A stretch of 64,000 nucleotides of DNA from Apostichopus japonicus (taxonomy: Eukaryota > Echinodermata > Holothuroidea > Aspidochirotida > Stichopodidae): assembly GCF_037975245.1 (NCBI RefSeq), contig NC_092571.1:24244564-24308563 (forward strand), given 5' to 3'. A program made the translations under genes and the position numbers. Under the pieces are notes generated by a model. It was not told the origin of the DNA. It did no database searches and saw only the letters and a program-made list of their open reading frames with translations. Positions 24,801 through 35,800 of this stretch are shown piece after piece. How positions within the stretch are numbered: position 1 is the first letter of the stretch; every line of letters begins with the position of its first letter.

Positions 24801-25351
24801 TTAAATAAAATAATCATTAAAAAAAAAGATAAAAAGTATCATAAAAAAAAATCATATCATTGAAAAACAATTGAAAATATTAATATCTCTGCCATGCAAT
24901 GAGGATACTGTTAGGATGTGGTTTTTTACCTGAAGATGCTTAGAATTTGCAGCAAGTTTGTTAAAGCAATTAGCTTAACCCACTGGGAAAATTTTTAATA
25001 CTTATTTCTGTTTCAAAGCACATTGTATTAACCACCTGTATTAAATATCAGAGCGCAGGTCAATATGACTTCAAATATGTATCTACCTTTCGTTGTCAAT
25101 CGAGTGCCTTTCATGTTGACTAAGTTTGACAATGTTTATTTCTCTTTAGGAGCACCCACGATGCAGTGACCATGGAGGGAGACCTCTATGTGATAGGAGG
25201 CAACGATGGCAGTAGCAGTCTCAACAGCGTGGAACGCTACGATTCCAAGCTACATCTCTGGGAGGACCTCGCCCCGATGTCAATGAGAAGAAGCAGCGTG
25301 GGTGTGGCCGTAGCTGAAGTCTTGAATCCAGACATATTCGCCAGTCATTGA
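15423..25351 (+). CDS. KLHL17: Kelch-like protein 17 / actinfilin (BTB-BACK-Kelch), 9 exons, complete
   Basis: Exons: 15423-15732, 18763-18884, 19931-20152, 20722-20835, 21432-21645, 22439-22583, 23340-23596, 24047-24302, 25150-25351. They total 1,842 nt (613 residues plus stop), all junctions are GT/AG, and the frame closes exactly. Domains in order: a Ser-rich N-terminus, BTB, BACK, and six Kelch repeats. I choose KLHL17 because the first repeat begins GGGSLFAIH, later blades read [10 protein letters not shown] and NDGSSSLNS, and the BACK region contains [10 protein letters not shown] and PSNCLGIR; these are the family's characteristic segments. The vertebrate protein is about 640 residues. 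KLHL17 proteins are Cul3 E3 ligase adaptors: BTB/BACK bind Cul3 and the Kelch propeller recruits substrate. In vertebrates it binds F-actin and targets kainate receptor GluK2. The role in this organism is inferred from the family. The nearest paralogue alternative is KLHL20-like. Confidence 0.93.
15880..17085 (+). repeat. 42-bp satellite array in KLHL17 intron 1
   Basis: Units like TGTGTAACACTGTCACAATG plus TAACACTCCTACGTCAATGA are repeated about 27 to 28 times. Higher-order structure is visible: blocks of two to four units repeat together (compare 16090-16280 with 16300-16540). Some units are truncated, and near 16890-17080 the array is interrupted by AT-rich segments repeated three times. 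Confidence 0.9.
17359..17934. mobile_element. hAT-type non-autonomous element in KLHL17 intron 1
   Basis: Terminal inverted repeats CAAGGGCGGCGGAA (left, 17359) and its complement (right, ending 17934) are flanked by the identical 8-bp sequence GCCCGGCA at 17351-17358 and 17935-17942. An 8-bp target duplication with CA-RGGGCG termini is the hAT signature. No transposase frame is present. An internal segment near 17708-17748 (AGCGGAGCGCCACC...) is shared, inverted, with the element at 28663. Confidence 0.85.
18245..18537 (+). mobile_element. tRNA-derived SINE in KLHL17 intron 1
   Basis: Contains an A-box-like TGGCCAACTGG and a perfect B box GGTTCGATTCC about 40 bp apart, the internal RNA polymerase III promoter of tRNA-headed SINEs. 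The body has a TGTCCTTGGACAAGATGCTTT-like segment and ends AAAGCGCTATATAAAA, a widespread SINE/LINE 3' tail. The head does not fold as an intact tRNA gene. Confidence 0.85.
18885..19930 (+). other. KLHL17 intron 2
   Basis: Contains GGCCTGACGTTTCGATCC near 19648-19666 followed by AGGATCTTCTTCAAAGGC. Short segments matching this occur at about 41700 and 53505. This resembles the ends of Penelope-like retroelements, but the evidence is thin. The remainder is unremarkable. Confidence 0.35.
19931..21645 (+). CDS. KLHL17: KLHL17 exons 3-5: BACK domain
   Basis: Exon 3 opens [19 protein letters not shown], the BTB-BACK linker containing the Cul3-contacting helices. Exons 4 and 5 give the [12 protein letters not shown]...WITND helices and the [14 protein letters not shown] segment. 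Exons 3 and 4 are phase 0 at both ends. Exon 5 ends in the split Gly codon that starts the first Kelch repeat; using the next GT downstream would create a stop, which fixes the donor at 21646. Confidence 0.9.
22004..22385 (+). repeat. Tandem duplication of ~193 bp in KLHL17 intron 5
   Basis: 22004-22196 and 22197-22385 are near-identical, both opening with AAGGAACAACC and containing GCGCTCCTTGGCTTCATGGA. Divergence is low (scattered substitutions), so the duplication is fairly recent. Confidence 0.85.
22439..25351 (+). CDS. KLHL17: KLHL17 exons 6-9: six-bladed Kelch propeller and C-terminus
   Basis: Six double-glycine strands are visible: IGGGSL, YAIGG, YAVGG, FAVGG, HVFGG and YVIGG, each followed by the usual YDG or NDG turn and a downstream W. 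Blade 1 has HSDC in place of YDG, a family trait. The tail after the last blade is only [10 protein letters not shown], much shorter than in vertebrates. TGA is at 25349-25351. Confidence 0.92.
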
Positions 25352-25365
25352 AAAAGCGCACTGGG

Positions 25366-25733
25366 TTAAAGGCATTGAAGACTCGCTCCAAATCGTGTGT
25401 GGCCATCTGAAAAAGTTAGCTTTCTGTTGCTTGCGAGTGATGTTTTGTTCGTGTCGCTACAAAATGCAGACAGTAATGAAAAGTGATACCTTGTTATCTT
25501 TAGCTGGACCTGAGATGTCCATCGCTGTATCGTTTGTATACTGTGCTCTGGGTATTGACCGCAGCTGTATGTACTGACTGTACACTAGTGTCTAATTACC
25601 GACGGTAGCAAGCTGTGTGTGTATTTTCTGGGATGGATTGTGGTGTTTAACACTTCTGTTACACCTCATTCGAAACTAGGTCAAATTACCGGCATTAGAC
25701 GTTTCTTTTTGTGCGAGTCTTCACACCCTTTAA
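25366..25733 (+). mobile_element. TTAA-flanked MITE, copy 5, in KLHL17 3' UTR
   Basis: Full-length copy with TTAA at 25366-25369 and 25730-25733. It begins 14 bp after the KLHL17 stop codon, so it is almost certainly transcribed as 3' UTR unless polyadenylation occurs at once. Confidence 0.87.
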
Positions 25734-28654
25734 GAAAGATAGTGCTTAAGTATTGAGTATTTGTGAAATTTGTCAAGTAATTGTATGGTATTTCTTCTTT
25801 TTTATTCAGGGAGGGGGGAGGGGACGGGGGGCTTTTCTGGCATTGTAGATTTCTGATTTATTTGTACTCTGTGGATGTGGTCCCCAGATTGTCTACCTGG
25901 GGTTTGATATGAACTACATGTTACGCAGAACCAACGGCATGAATTTATACCAGCTCAGTGAGTTAACCAGAGCCGGTTGGTCTTTGAAACAAGCAGCGAA
26001 TATGGTATTTTAAACGAAACTATATATATATTTTTTGCAACCAGCAGGAAATCAGGGCCGTCTGTGCCTCAAATGAGCAGCGCCTTTGACAGCTCAGACG
26101 CTGGGGCACAATATTTCCAGGCCGTTTATTAATCGGTAGACCGATCCACCCCTGACCAGAACCTAACGCGAGTAGCATTGTTATAGCAGTTAAGTGTCGA
26201 CAACTTTTATATTCAAGTCAACTTAAGCCTTTGCTTTGTGAAGCCAAAAAAACTTTAAATCTCAAACCTGTCACATTCATAAATTTTCTTCCCACATTCA
26301 TACCAAGTTTCTTTCCATATCAGTTCTCTCTCTCTTTCCAGCCTTGGCTGGGATTATTCCAGAAACTAAAGAGTAACAGATTTAAAACCTCATATATTTT
26401 ATTATCCCATTAATTGCCTCTGATAAATATCCTCACAAGACTAGTCCTTTTGTTGAACCTCAAGCAAAAAGTTGCAATTTATCTTCTTTCTGGTTTTTGT
26501 ATTTTTTATATTAGTTGTCGTGAGACAAAATTATAGTTTTGATACTTTCCCCTTCAACTTTGTTTTCGTTATCGTTTGAAACAGATGATAAGCATATAAC
26601 AAAACCTTTCATCACTGGATGAGCAAAAGCATGGTAACACTTTGTGTCTTTTACATGCCTTGGCTATTGACAACTAGTTTAAAAGTAGTGTTTCATTGTA
26701 GCATAGTTAATAAAAGAAAGGGGGCGGGGGGGGGGGCTGTTGTTGCCAAAGACGTCCTGGAAAACTCAAAATAAATTGTAAAGATGGAAACAGTTAGGCA
26801 TTGACAATATACATTGCAGTAGCAGCTTGGATCAGGTGGAGTAAGCAACTTAAAACTCAATTTTGACAGTATGCATTCAGTAAATATTTGACTTAGAGTC
26901 GTTGACGTAAAAACTGAGATGTCATCGATGACCACAATGTAGTATATTATCTTTTGATTTTCGCTTAAAATTCAAGTGAAGATATAAATCTATAAGTTAT
27001 ACAACTTTCTGTATGTGTGAGGTTAGGCATGGTCAACCAACTAATTGGAATTAGGAGGGGGAAAAAAAATCTTTTTTTAACAAACCCACTTTGCACAAGA
27101 GCAAAGAAAAGAGGCATTTAGAAATATCGGTTGCAATGGTAGTCATAACAGAGGTATGTGACTGCAGATCAGGCTTTGCATGACTTGATCAGTTCAGTTT
27201 ATTTCCACTCTTGGAACAAGTATCAAAACAAGAAAGTAGAGGAGAGCTGAAGAAGCCAGTTGCTTTTACAGCCATCTTTCCTTTACACAATTGGTATCAA
27301 AAGATGAAGAAAGGCAATGCAATAACGAGGGAGAGGGTGTTTAGTAGACACACACCTTCAATGCAACACATCCAAATACAAGAAGTGCCTGATAATAGAA
27401 ACATACCAAGTCCTTGTGGATAATGGTTGTAAAGTACTTTGTGTGTGAGTTTGCAAAGAGTGACTTGGTGGACAAGGGGGAGGGGTGGACATCCGTAGAA
27501 GGGGGTGTGAACTTTTCCACTACCAAATGTAAAAGACATCCCGCTGAACCATTTCCCCTTTGCACACACTGTTGCTACACTGTATGTATGCTTGTTATTA
27601 CTTCACAGAGTTCATACCCATCTGTTTAATCTTCTTTTACATTTTTGAAATGCCTATCGTCGTAAGAGAGTTTGCTGGATGGTAAAAAGAAAAACCACAA
27701 AAACAAAAGAAGAAAGTAGAAAAACAAAAAAGATTATGAGGAGAACAAGTTACGGTTGGTTTATTTGCAGAAACAGAAAGTACTTGTTGTAGAGAATTTC
27801 AGAAGAAAGTGTCCACCACCTTTGTAGAACCAATCACTTTATTTGTGTGTGGGGGGGGCAGGAAAAGAGGAGATTAGAGGGGCTGTATATATCATAAGCC
27901 CAATACTTCAGTACTTTCAGTGGTGGGGTTGGAGCTTGTCAGGATGGAGCATGTCATTGCAGGGGGGGGGGGGGGCAAGGGGGTGTATAGTATCAGCTAC
28001 TGACAGTGGATGCTCTGTTTTCCATGTTATTTCCATTGCTTGTCTGCTTTGTAATACTGTAGTGTTGTTTTACTTAAATTGTGATGTTATTTCAATATTC
28101 AATACCAAATTGCTGACAGCAGTGGGCATTGATGAAAAAGCTTGCTGTAGGTGCATGAGATGAGATGTTTGAAGCTGTAGCGGGGAGGGTGTGGAGGTTG
28201 GTGAACATGACATGTTGGTGCATTCCTCCCCACCCAAATTTAATAGTAATTTCACTATTCTTATTAATCAAATGGGCATATTACTCATATATTTTTGGTG
28301 ATTACATAATTGGTAATGCGTAGTACATTATTCTGTGTTGTGTTAATTATTCTGTATTCTGTTTTGTTGTTATTCAGTGCATGGCTGGTATTCAGGTTGT
28401 GTGCGCAAGGTGCATTGAAGGTCATTGATTGATCGTATTTTTGTGTAATACCATTTTTTTTCTTTTTCATTCCACAAAATATTTTCTGTTAAATGCTGAA
28501 AGCTTTCCTTTTTATACAAATCATTCTATACTATTTATTTATTTTGCAATACATGTATTGATCCATTGATATTTATGACGTTTTTGTTTCTTTTTTACCC
28601 TTTGTTTCAAATTTTGTTTACATCACAACAAATTTCACATTCCTAAGGCTGACT
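25734..28654. other. Intergenic, no gene recognised
   Basis: G-rich runs (25808-25832, 26721-26736, 27961-27974) and short unsupported frames. Frames near 27211-27630 overlap on both strands without any motif. No RNA gene was recognised. Confidence 0.5.
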
Positions 28655-28662
28655 GTACAAGA

Positions 28663-29055
28663 CAGTGGCGAAGCATCCATACAGTCAGAGGGGGCGGATG
28701 CCCCCCCTGACGGATTCAAATGGACTGCTGGCGCCCTTTTCAGCTTTTTACCACTTTTTACTTATTCGCGATTATTGACTTTTTTATTGCGCATTCAAAT
28801 ACCTATTGACATTTGTCACATTTTGTTGGTGTAATTTTATGACAAAATGGCGATGACACCTATTTATTCTTCGTTTATCTGCAAATTAGCAAGGCCCGGA
28901 AGTGGGCATTTCTGGCAATCTAGGGAGTATCTTTACTCAAAAAATTTCTGTACGCTCCGCGCCAACCTGTGGTGGCGCTCCGCTTAGATAGTGTCGAAAG
29001 CACCCCTACATACCATTCTCGCCCCCCTTGACCAATACCCCTAGCTCGGCCACTG
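28663..29055. mobile_element. hAT-type non-autonomous element, intergenic
   Basis: Begins CAGTGGCGAAGC and ends with the imperfect inverted partner GCTCGGCCACTG. It is flanked on both sides by GTACAAGA (28655-28662 and 29056-29063). The 8-bp duplication and CAGTGGCG terminus are classic hAT features. 393 bp, no coding capacity. Confidence 0.88.
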
Positions 29056-29157
29056 GTACAAGATATCATTGTTACATAGCAATTCCACTTGTCATGAACA
29101 TAAAAATGCTACATTGAAAAGAAGGCAACAATAAAACATGATTTCTTGCAATGAATA

Positions 29158-29163
29158 TTTATT
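29158..29163 (-). promoter_or_regulatory. Candidate polyadenylation signal for the WAP/antistasin gene
   Basis: AATAAA on the - strand about 530 nt beyond the stop codon, in an AT-rich context. Position fits a 3' UTR end, but no transcript evidence is available. Confidence 0.35.
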
Positions 29164-29692
29164 TATCATTCATAAATAGTACTCTAATATTTTTTACATT
29201 GTATCAAAATTATCTTGCATTGATAAAGAATTACATTCTTTTCTTTTCGCTATTCTGAAAGACAAACGAAATGGCCAGAGGAGAGGAGGGAGCTATTTGA
29301 CTAAAATCAGCAAAATATATCGTAAACGTTTAATACACATTGGAAGAACATGTAATCCATCAACATAACTTGGGAAGGTTTTAACAGTGAAAGGGAATTG
29401 TGATGCTATGGAATTTACTAGAAGGAATAATGGGCGAGAAATTTCATTCAAATGACCTCTTTGCAGATTCTTCTCTAAAATTTCTGGGCTTTTTTTCTTT
29501 CTTTTTTACTGTTACTGTACTGTTACAAATTATTCTACTGTTCACCAGAGGCAATTAAACTTTTTACAAAATATCATGAAAATGAGCTACAAAAATTTTA
29601 TGGTATGTTTTCGATTCTACCAAAACACTACATAATCAAAATTTGGATGAAAAAATTGGTTCGTATCGGTCGTAAACTAACTTAAAGACATT

Positions 29693-29820
29693 TTACAGAT
29701 GATGGCAAGCCAGAGCTGCAACGAGGGCACCCAGGAGGACGACCAGGGGTGATGCGAAGATGAACATGCTACCACTCCCCTGCTGTTCTCTGCCTTCTGT
29801 ATTACCAAACTCTGGCAATC
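29693..29820 (-). CDS. WAP/antistasin gene last exon: C-terminal hydrophobic anchor
   Basis: Acceptor AG at 29822-29821, stop TAA at 29695-29693. The exon encodes a short polar stretch ([13 protein letters not shown]), then about 20 hydrophobic residues (including [18 protein letters not shown]), and ends CHHL. Small residues, a short polar spacer and a terminal hydrophobic stretch with no cytoplasmic tail are what a GPI-attachment signal looks like. A single-pass membrane segment is the alternative. Confidence 0.75.
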
Positions 29821-32800
29821 CTGTGAGAAAGGATGAGAACGTAACTACTAAAATAACAATAAATAACAATAAATAACAATAAATAACACAATAAATAACA
29901 CAATAAAATAACACAATAAATTGAAATATTTCCTGGAAGATAACTCACCCAACTGTTAAAACAAAGAGAGAGTGAAGAAGAAGTAAGCTAGATGAGTATG
30001 GATGCACTTAAACAAGGTTTCAGATTTAGGACAGGGATTCAGGATATCAGGGCAAAGGTGAATACAGATTTGGTACACAAAATGAAACCTTTCTTTAGCA
30101 CTATTCTCAGTTTAATGTCATCAGGTCTAGCTGTACCCTCCCTTCCCTCTGTATGACCATACTCCAAATAAGTATAGACACACCCTACAGAAGTACGGCC
30201 ACACCATAAAGAAGAGTAGCCACACCTCTTAGAAGAGTAGTCACACCTCTAAGAAGTATGGCCGCACCCCAACGAAGAGTAGCTCTGCACCCCAAAGAAG
30301 TATGGCCACACCCAAAAGAAATATGGCCACACCCCAAAGAAGAGTAGCCACACCTCTAAGAAGTACGGCCACACCACGACGAATAGTAGCTTTGCACCCC
30401 AAAGAAGTATGGCCACACCCCAAAGAAGTATGGCCACACTCCAAAGAAGAATGGCCACACCCCAAAGAAGAAAAGCCACTCCAAAGAAGAGTAGCTGCAC
30501 CCCAAAGAAGTATGGCCACACCCCAGAGAAGGAAGGGGGTGGGGGTGGGGCAGAGGATGAGGACAGCACTTACTGGATATTGGTCCTTCTGTGGGGTCTG
30601 TTTCCTCTGGAGGTTGACATGAGTGTCCGCATCCATTGCTACAGCACTTGAAGTTATCCGGGCAGCTGAGATCATCCCAGCATTCCTCTGCACAGGCACC
30701 GAAGAGGCCAGCTCGGACGGCTGGACAGGTACCACTCTTCCTGACTGTGAAGGATTGATACAGAATACATTGCAGGTAGATTCATGTTCGATAAAACCAT
30801 CGGACTGTAATAACTAATTTAAATAATGGTGACTGTTCAAATATATGTAAATGAGCAGCTCAGCTATGCCAGCAGCTAGCTGGATAACTCAGCCGGTAGA
30901 GCACACAGGTCAACACCTTGAGGCTGATAGTGTGCATATTTTATCTTTTTCCCATACAGTTGAAATAAGATTAATAATATTTATAAATTTCAATGGGTAG
31001 TTGTGGCAAGAAATTCTGGATTTTGCCAGATGTAGTTTGCAGAACCTATAATTTAATTGAGAACCAGAACATGTGTATTGCCTCCAAATTCAAATTTATT
31101 CATACAAAAGACTTGTTTTTCCATACCAAACCTTATTCTAAAACTTCACTCACCATTATTCTTCCGGTTTAAACTCACAACAATGTTAAACTCAATGAAT
31201 AACAAAGAAGAAATAAATTGTTCCGGCTAAACTCACTAATTTCTTTCTAAGAGCTTTACATTGATAAAACAAGGGGGGGGGGGGGGGGGGGGTAAGTATC
31301 GCTGATTCAAACCAAATGAAGGAAAATTAGCTAGTTAAAAAATACCATAGAGAACCGGCGATAACTGTGTACCAATTTCTGATGATTGAAACAACACTGT
31401 GGATCACTAAAACTCACTTTAAAATAGCTGATATGCCTGTAAGGAAAAATGGGTTTCAAGCATTTCCTAAGCCGATGAAGAAGTTTAAGCTATGCAGAGC
31501 GATATAATGTTAGATAATGACACTCCCTCATACTGGAATGTTCAAAGCATGCAGATAGCAGGATTAAAGAGTAGTACACCAAAGAAAATGTATTCATCAC
31601 GATCTTCTCTGCCGATAGCAAATACCACCAGAGTCGCCATGTTTTTGGCCAAAAACAGGGGAGATTGAATATACACCGGAGTTGGTCATGCTAGTCATAC
31701 TGAACGCTCTTCTGGTCAATTAATTAGGTGTACTGAAAGATGATTCCTAATGGCAGTTTCTTGGGGTATTTTATGCTATCAAGTAACAAATTAGTAATGC
31801 TCGAGTGAATTTCGGGAGGACTATTTTGCTATAGGCTGACATGGAATTCTCTAACTGCTGCTATAAAATCTAAACTATCTAAAGTAACTTTTAGAAAAAC
31901 GCTAAGAAAAGAAGTAATTTCTCAGTATTGATATATCGTTTATATTGTATGTTATTAATTATTCCTTATTAAGACATTAATTATATTTTCATTTATGTAT
32001 ATATATATATTTTTTTTTCTTGGGAGTCCTTTACTTTGTTAAGCCTGTATTTGGCTTTTTAAAGGACTTCCCTCCACATTTATATATTTATTATCTGTGG
32101 AAAATCAAATAAATAAACAAACCAAATAAACAAACAAACAAACAAATAGGCAGGCTTGACGCTCACATTTGACAGGGGCTTGACAGGTCATCCCACATCC
32201 ATTGGAGCAGCATTTCTCTTCACCGCTGCATCCAGAGTCGTCCGAGCAGGCGTTGATGCAAATGCCTACAAAGTTCTCAGGTACAGCTGGACAACTGCCC
32301 TGTTTGATAACTGCGGTACGAGAAATTGAAACGAGCCTAGTAGTTAAATATGTGCAATGGTTAGGTCTCCAGCAAAACTCAAATGGTTCAGCAAAAGATG
32401 TAGTTTTATAGCTTTCTGATTTTTATATATGACGACAAAACGATGAAGTCTCCTAACTGGAAATACCAACCCTTTCATATCAAAAAACCTACAATTTCAA
32501 TGCTAATACCACTATATACTGTCCTCCATAACATGCTTCAAAGCACTCGTACTGACAGTATGAACAGTTCCCTAACCTTTATCTGATTCTAATGCTAATA
32601 CCACTCTAAACTGTCCTCTCATAACATGCTTCAACCCACTCGTACTGTCAGTACGAGCAGTTCCTAACCTTTATCTGTTTCTACTGCTAATACCACTATA
32701 CACTATCCTCATATATCATGCTTCAAAGCACTCGTACTGACAAAATGAGCAGTTCCTAACCTTTATCTGATTATAATACCACTATACACTATCCTCCTAT

Positions 32801-35800
32801 ACCATGCTTCAAAGCACTCTTACTGACAGTATGAACAGTTCCTAACCTTTATCCCATTCCAATCATCCTTCAAAGCACCTCTACTAATAGTAGGAACAGT
32901 TCTTTACCTCTATCTGATAGAAACATGCCATTTCATACTTTCAGTACAAGCTTTCAGTAAAGCTTGAACTGAAAGACCAATTCACAAAAACACTGGTCAT
33001 CAGCCAAGTCTAATTACTAACCTGGTGCTGGCTTAATACAGACATGGCCACACCCATTGCCGCAACATTTCATGTTGTCGGGACAACCGCCGTCGTCATA
33101 GCAATCTTGGACGCAGAGACCGATGGTTCCTGGTTCCAATGCAGGGCATGAGCCTTCCTTGATAACTGTAGACCGGACAAAATGATTGGTACATCCATGA
33201 ATGATTATGATCGACCGCATTAATTTAAGAAGAAGCGATCTTTTAATTTTGTAATCCATCGTTAGACAGCTGTTAAATTTCCAACTTTCCCTTTTACAGC
33301 TAAATTTTCCTTTGCATAACTCTCCCTTATAAACACGGCTTGCACCTTTGCAATGTGAAATGATTTTATCAAATTTACGTTTCCTTCTCCCTTTTACTAC
33401 AAGGTTCATTGTTTTGCGTAAAATCATCGGTTGCAATCATCGGATTTGTACTGCAGCTAAATGCAGATATCATAAAAATGAACCCTTAATATGGTAGTTT
33501 ATCAAATTTATGCATTGACCGCAATCCAGACAAGCAGGGTTCAGGTTCATTTGCAAACAAAGATGACTTCATCCAGAAATTTGTTTTACATTATAGTGAA
33601 AGAAAAACTACTCATTGCTTTATATTGCTTAATAACCTACCTTCTTTATGAAAGAAGGCGGGAAGTGTTTAATTTTACAAGAGGAAACTGATTATTAATA
33701 ATATGCAGTGTTAGTCAGATATTAGCATCAGACAACGGAGGAAGCAATTGGTTACTTATTCATTCCAAGGAGTGACGACAGTATCGTGGTAACGTCAATT
33801 GAGTTCCACAATAATAAATTTGTAATGACCAACATGTAATAACATAGATGTAAGAACCTAGATGTAATAATTGATAATCAATAGGTAATAATCGATATGT
33901 CATGATAGATGTAAGAATCAATATGTATAATAACCAATTTGTAATAACAAATATTGTAATATCAATTTAATGATATACCAGTGTTACTCTATTCATCCAA
34001 AACTCTATTCATATGTTCTTCACACCTAAGTGTTTTTTATCGCAGTTATACTACTATTGGACATTGTCAATTTATTGTCCAATTATGTGAACTTTGAACT
34101 TACTACATTTGCTGACCTAATTGCTACTAACTTAAGTGATGACTTAAGTACCAAAATGCGAGTGTAATTGTACTCATATGTAATTACATTATATATACTT
34201 AAAGTCAAATTTTTTTTTTTTATGACTGGAGTATATAAGTCGTCACTATAACAGCGATATTGTCTATGAAAGTGTCCATTTATTGTCCATTTAAATGTAT
34301 ATTACTTCAGACCTACTGCAATAGACGACTTAATTGACTGACTTCAGTTGTGGACTAAAATACCAAAGTTGTTGACCAACATACCAAAGTTGCTGACCAA
34401 CATACCAAAGTTGCTGACAAATGCACCAAAACTACAATTATATCAGAGAGCATTTACCTGGTGCTGGAGCAGAGCAAACCATTCCACATCCGTTGGAACA
34501 GCATTTCTTGTTTTCTGTGCAGTCGTGGTCAGACGAACACTCAGTCAGGCAAGGTCCAAGGCCGCTGGTGGCAGGACAGGTGCCAGGTTTAGGTTCTTTA
34601 GGATAAAATTAAAATAATAAGTTTGTATCCCAAAGATTTCTTGACAAGCTGCTAACACCTTTCAAGAAGTTTAAGATCTCCACAAATTCTCCACAATTTA
34701 CATACAATTGAAGAGTCCTTGACCAATGTTGGAGTGGAAGAAATCAAATGAAACGAACCTCACAGAAATGACATGCTCATTGTTTGTTTGTTGGTTTGTT
34801 TGTTGTTGTTTATTATTTTATTTTCATTTTATTTCTTGGCTTCTCATTTTTGATTCACCAGAGAAAACCACCATTCTGAAAATTCATCTCCTGTAGATCG
34901 CTGCATATATTAAACTGGACTGAAATGTGCCCCTTTCAAATCATGCCACAATTACTTATTGGAAACTCAGTGATCTCTGAATGTCTATTTTGAAATAGCA
35001 CAAACCTTAATGGAGAGACTTCAAAATTCTCTTTAAACAACAACAATTTGAGATGTCTTCTCCACTTAAAATTCAACCAACATTTAAACCAACACCAAAT
35101 ATCTCCTGACCCAGACAAATTGACAAGGCTTTGATAAGACCAATAGAAGGCGATGTGACTACCCTTTCTGACAGCTTCTCACCTCCCCCCCCCCTCAGCT
35201 TCCATCTCCAACATCCTCCATCCTTCCCATTCCCCTGACCCTCACTGTTTCTTCTGACCATGCAGACACTTACCAGGTGTAGGAATAGCAGCATCGATAC
35301 ACACCATACCACAGCCATTGGAACAGCACTTCTTGTCGTCGGGGCAACCAAAGTCACTGGAGCATTCATGTGTGCAGATACCCATCTGGTCTGATTCTAC
35401 AGCTGGACAGAATCCTGGTTTCACCTCTGTGAAATGTTAAATATGATATTATCATTCTATAAATATCATCATTTGCCTTTGCCTTAAATTTGACTCTGTC
35501 ATTTATTAACATATCTTCATTAATTTGTCATCTGGCAATCCTACTCAAATGGCTTTCGGTTTCTCACATCTCTGAAAGAATGTTAAATATTCCAGAGATG
35601 ATCAGATTGTTTACAGCTATTCAGACCAACCTTTTATTTCAAAGCTTTACACCAGAGGTCATCAATTGGCGACCTGCTGAACCAAACCCGTCCTGCAAAG
35701 TTAGATCTTAATCCAACCCACGGATACAAAATCTTGAACAAATCAAGAACAAGACCCTTAAGATAGATGAGAAACCCCTCTAGCTTCCCTCCATGTTGTC

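Noticed and set aside
30241-30735. Open frames of 106-164 codons on both strands
   Set aside because: They combine the 21-bp minisatellite with a wrong reading frame of WAP exon 39; the true frame gives a complete WAP with canonical splice sites.
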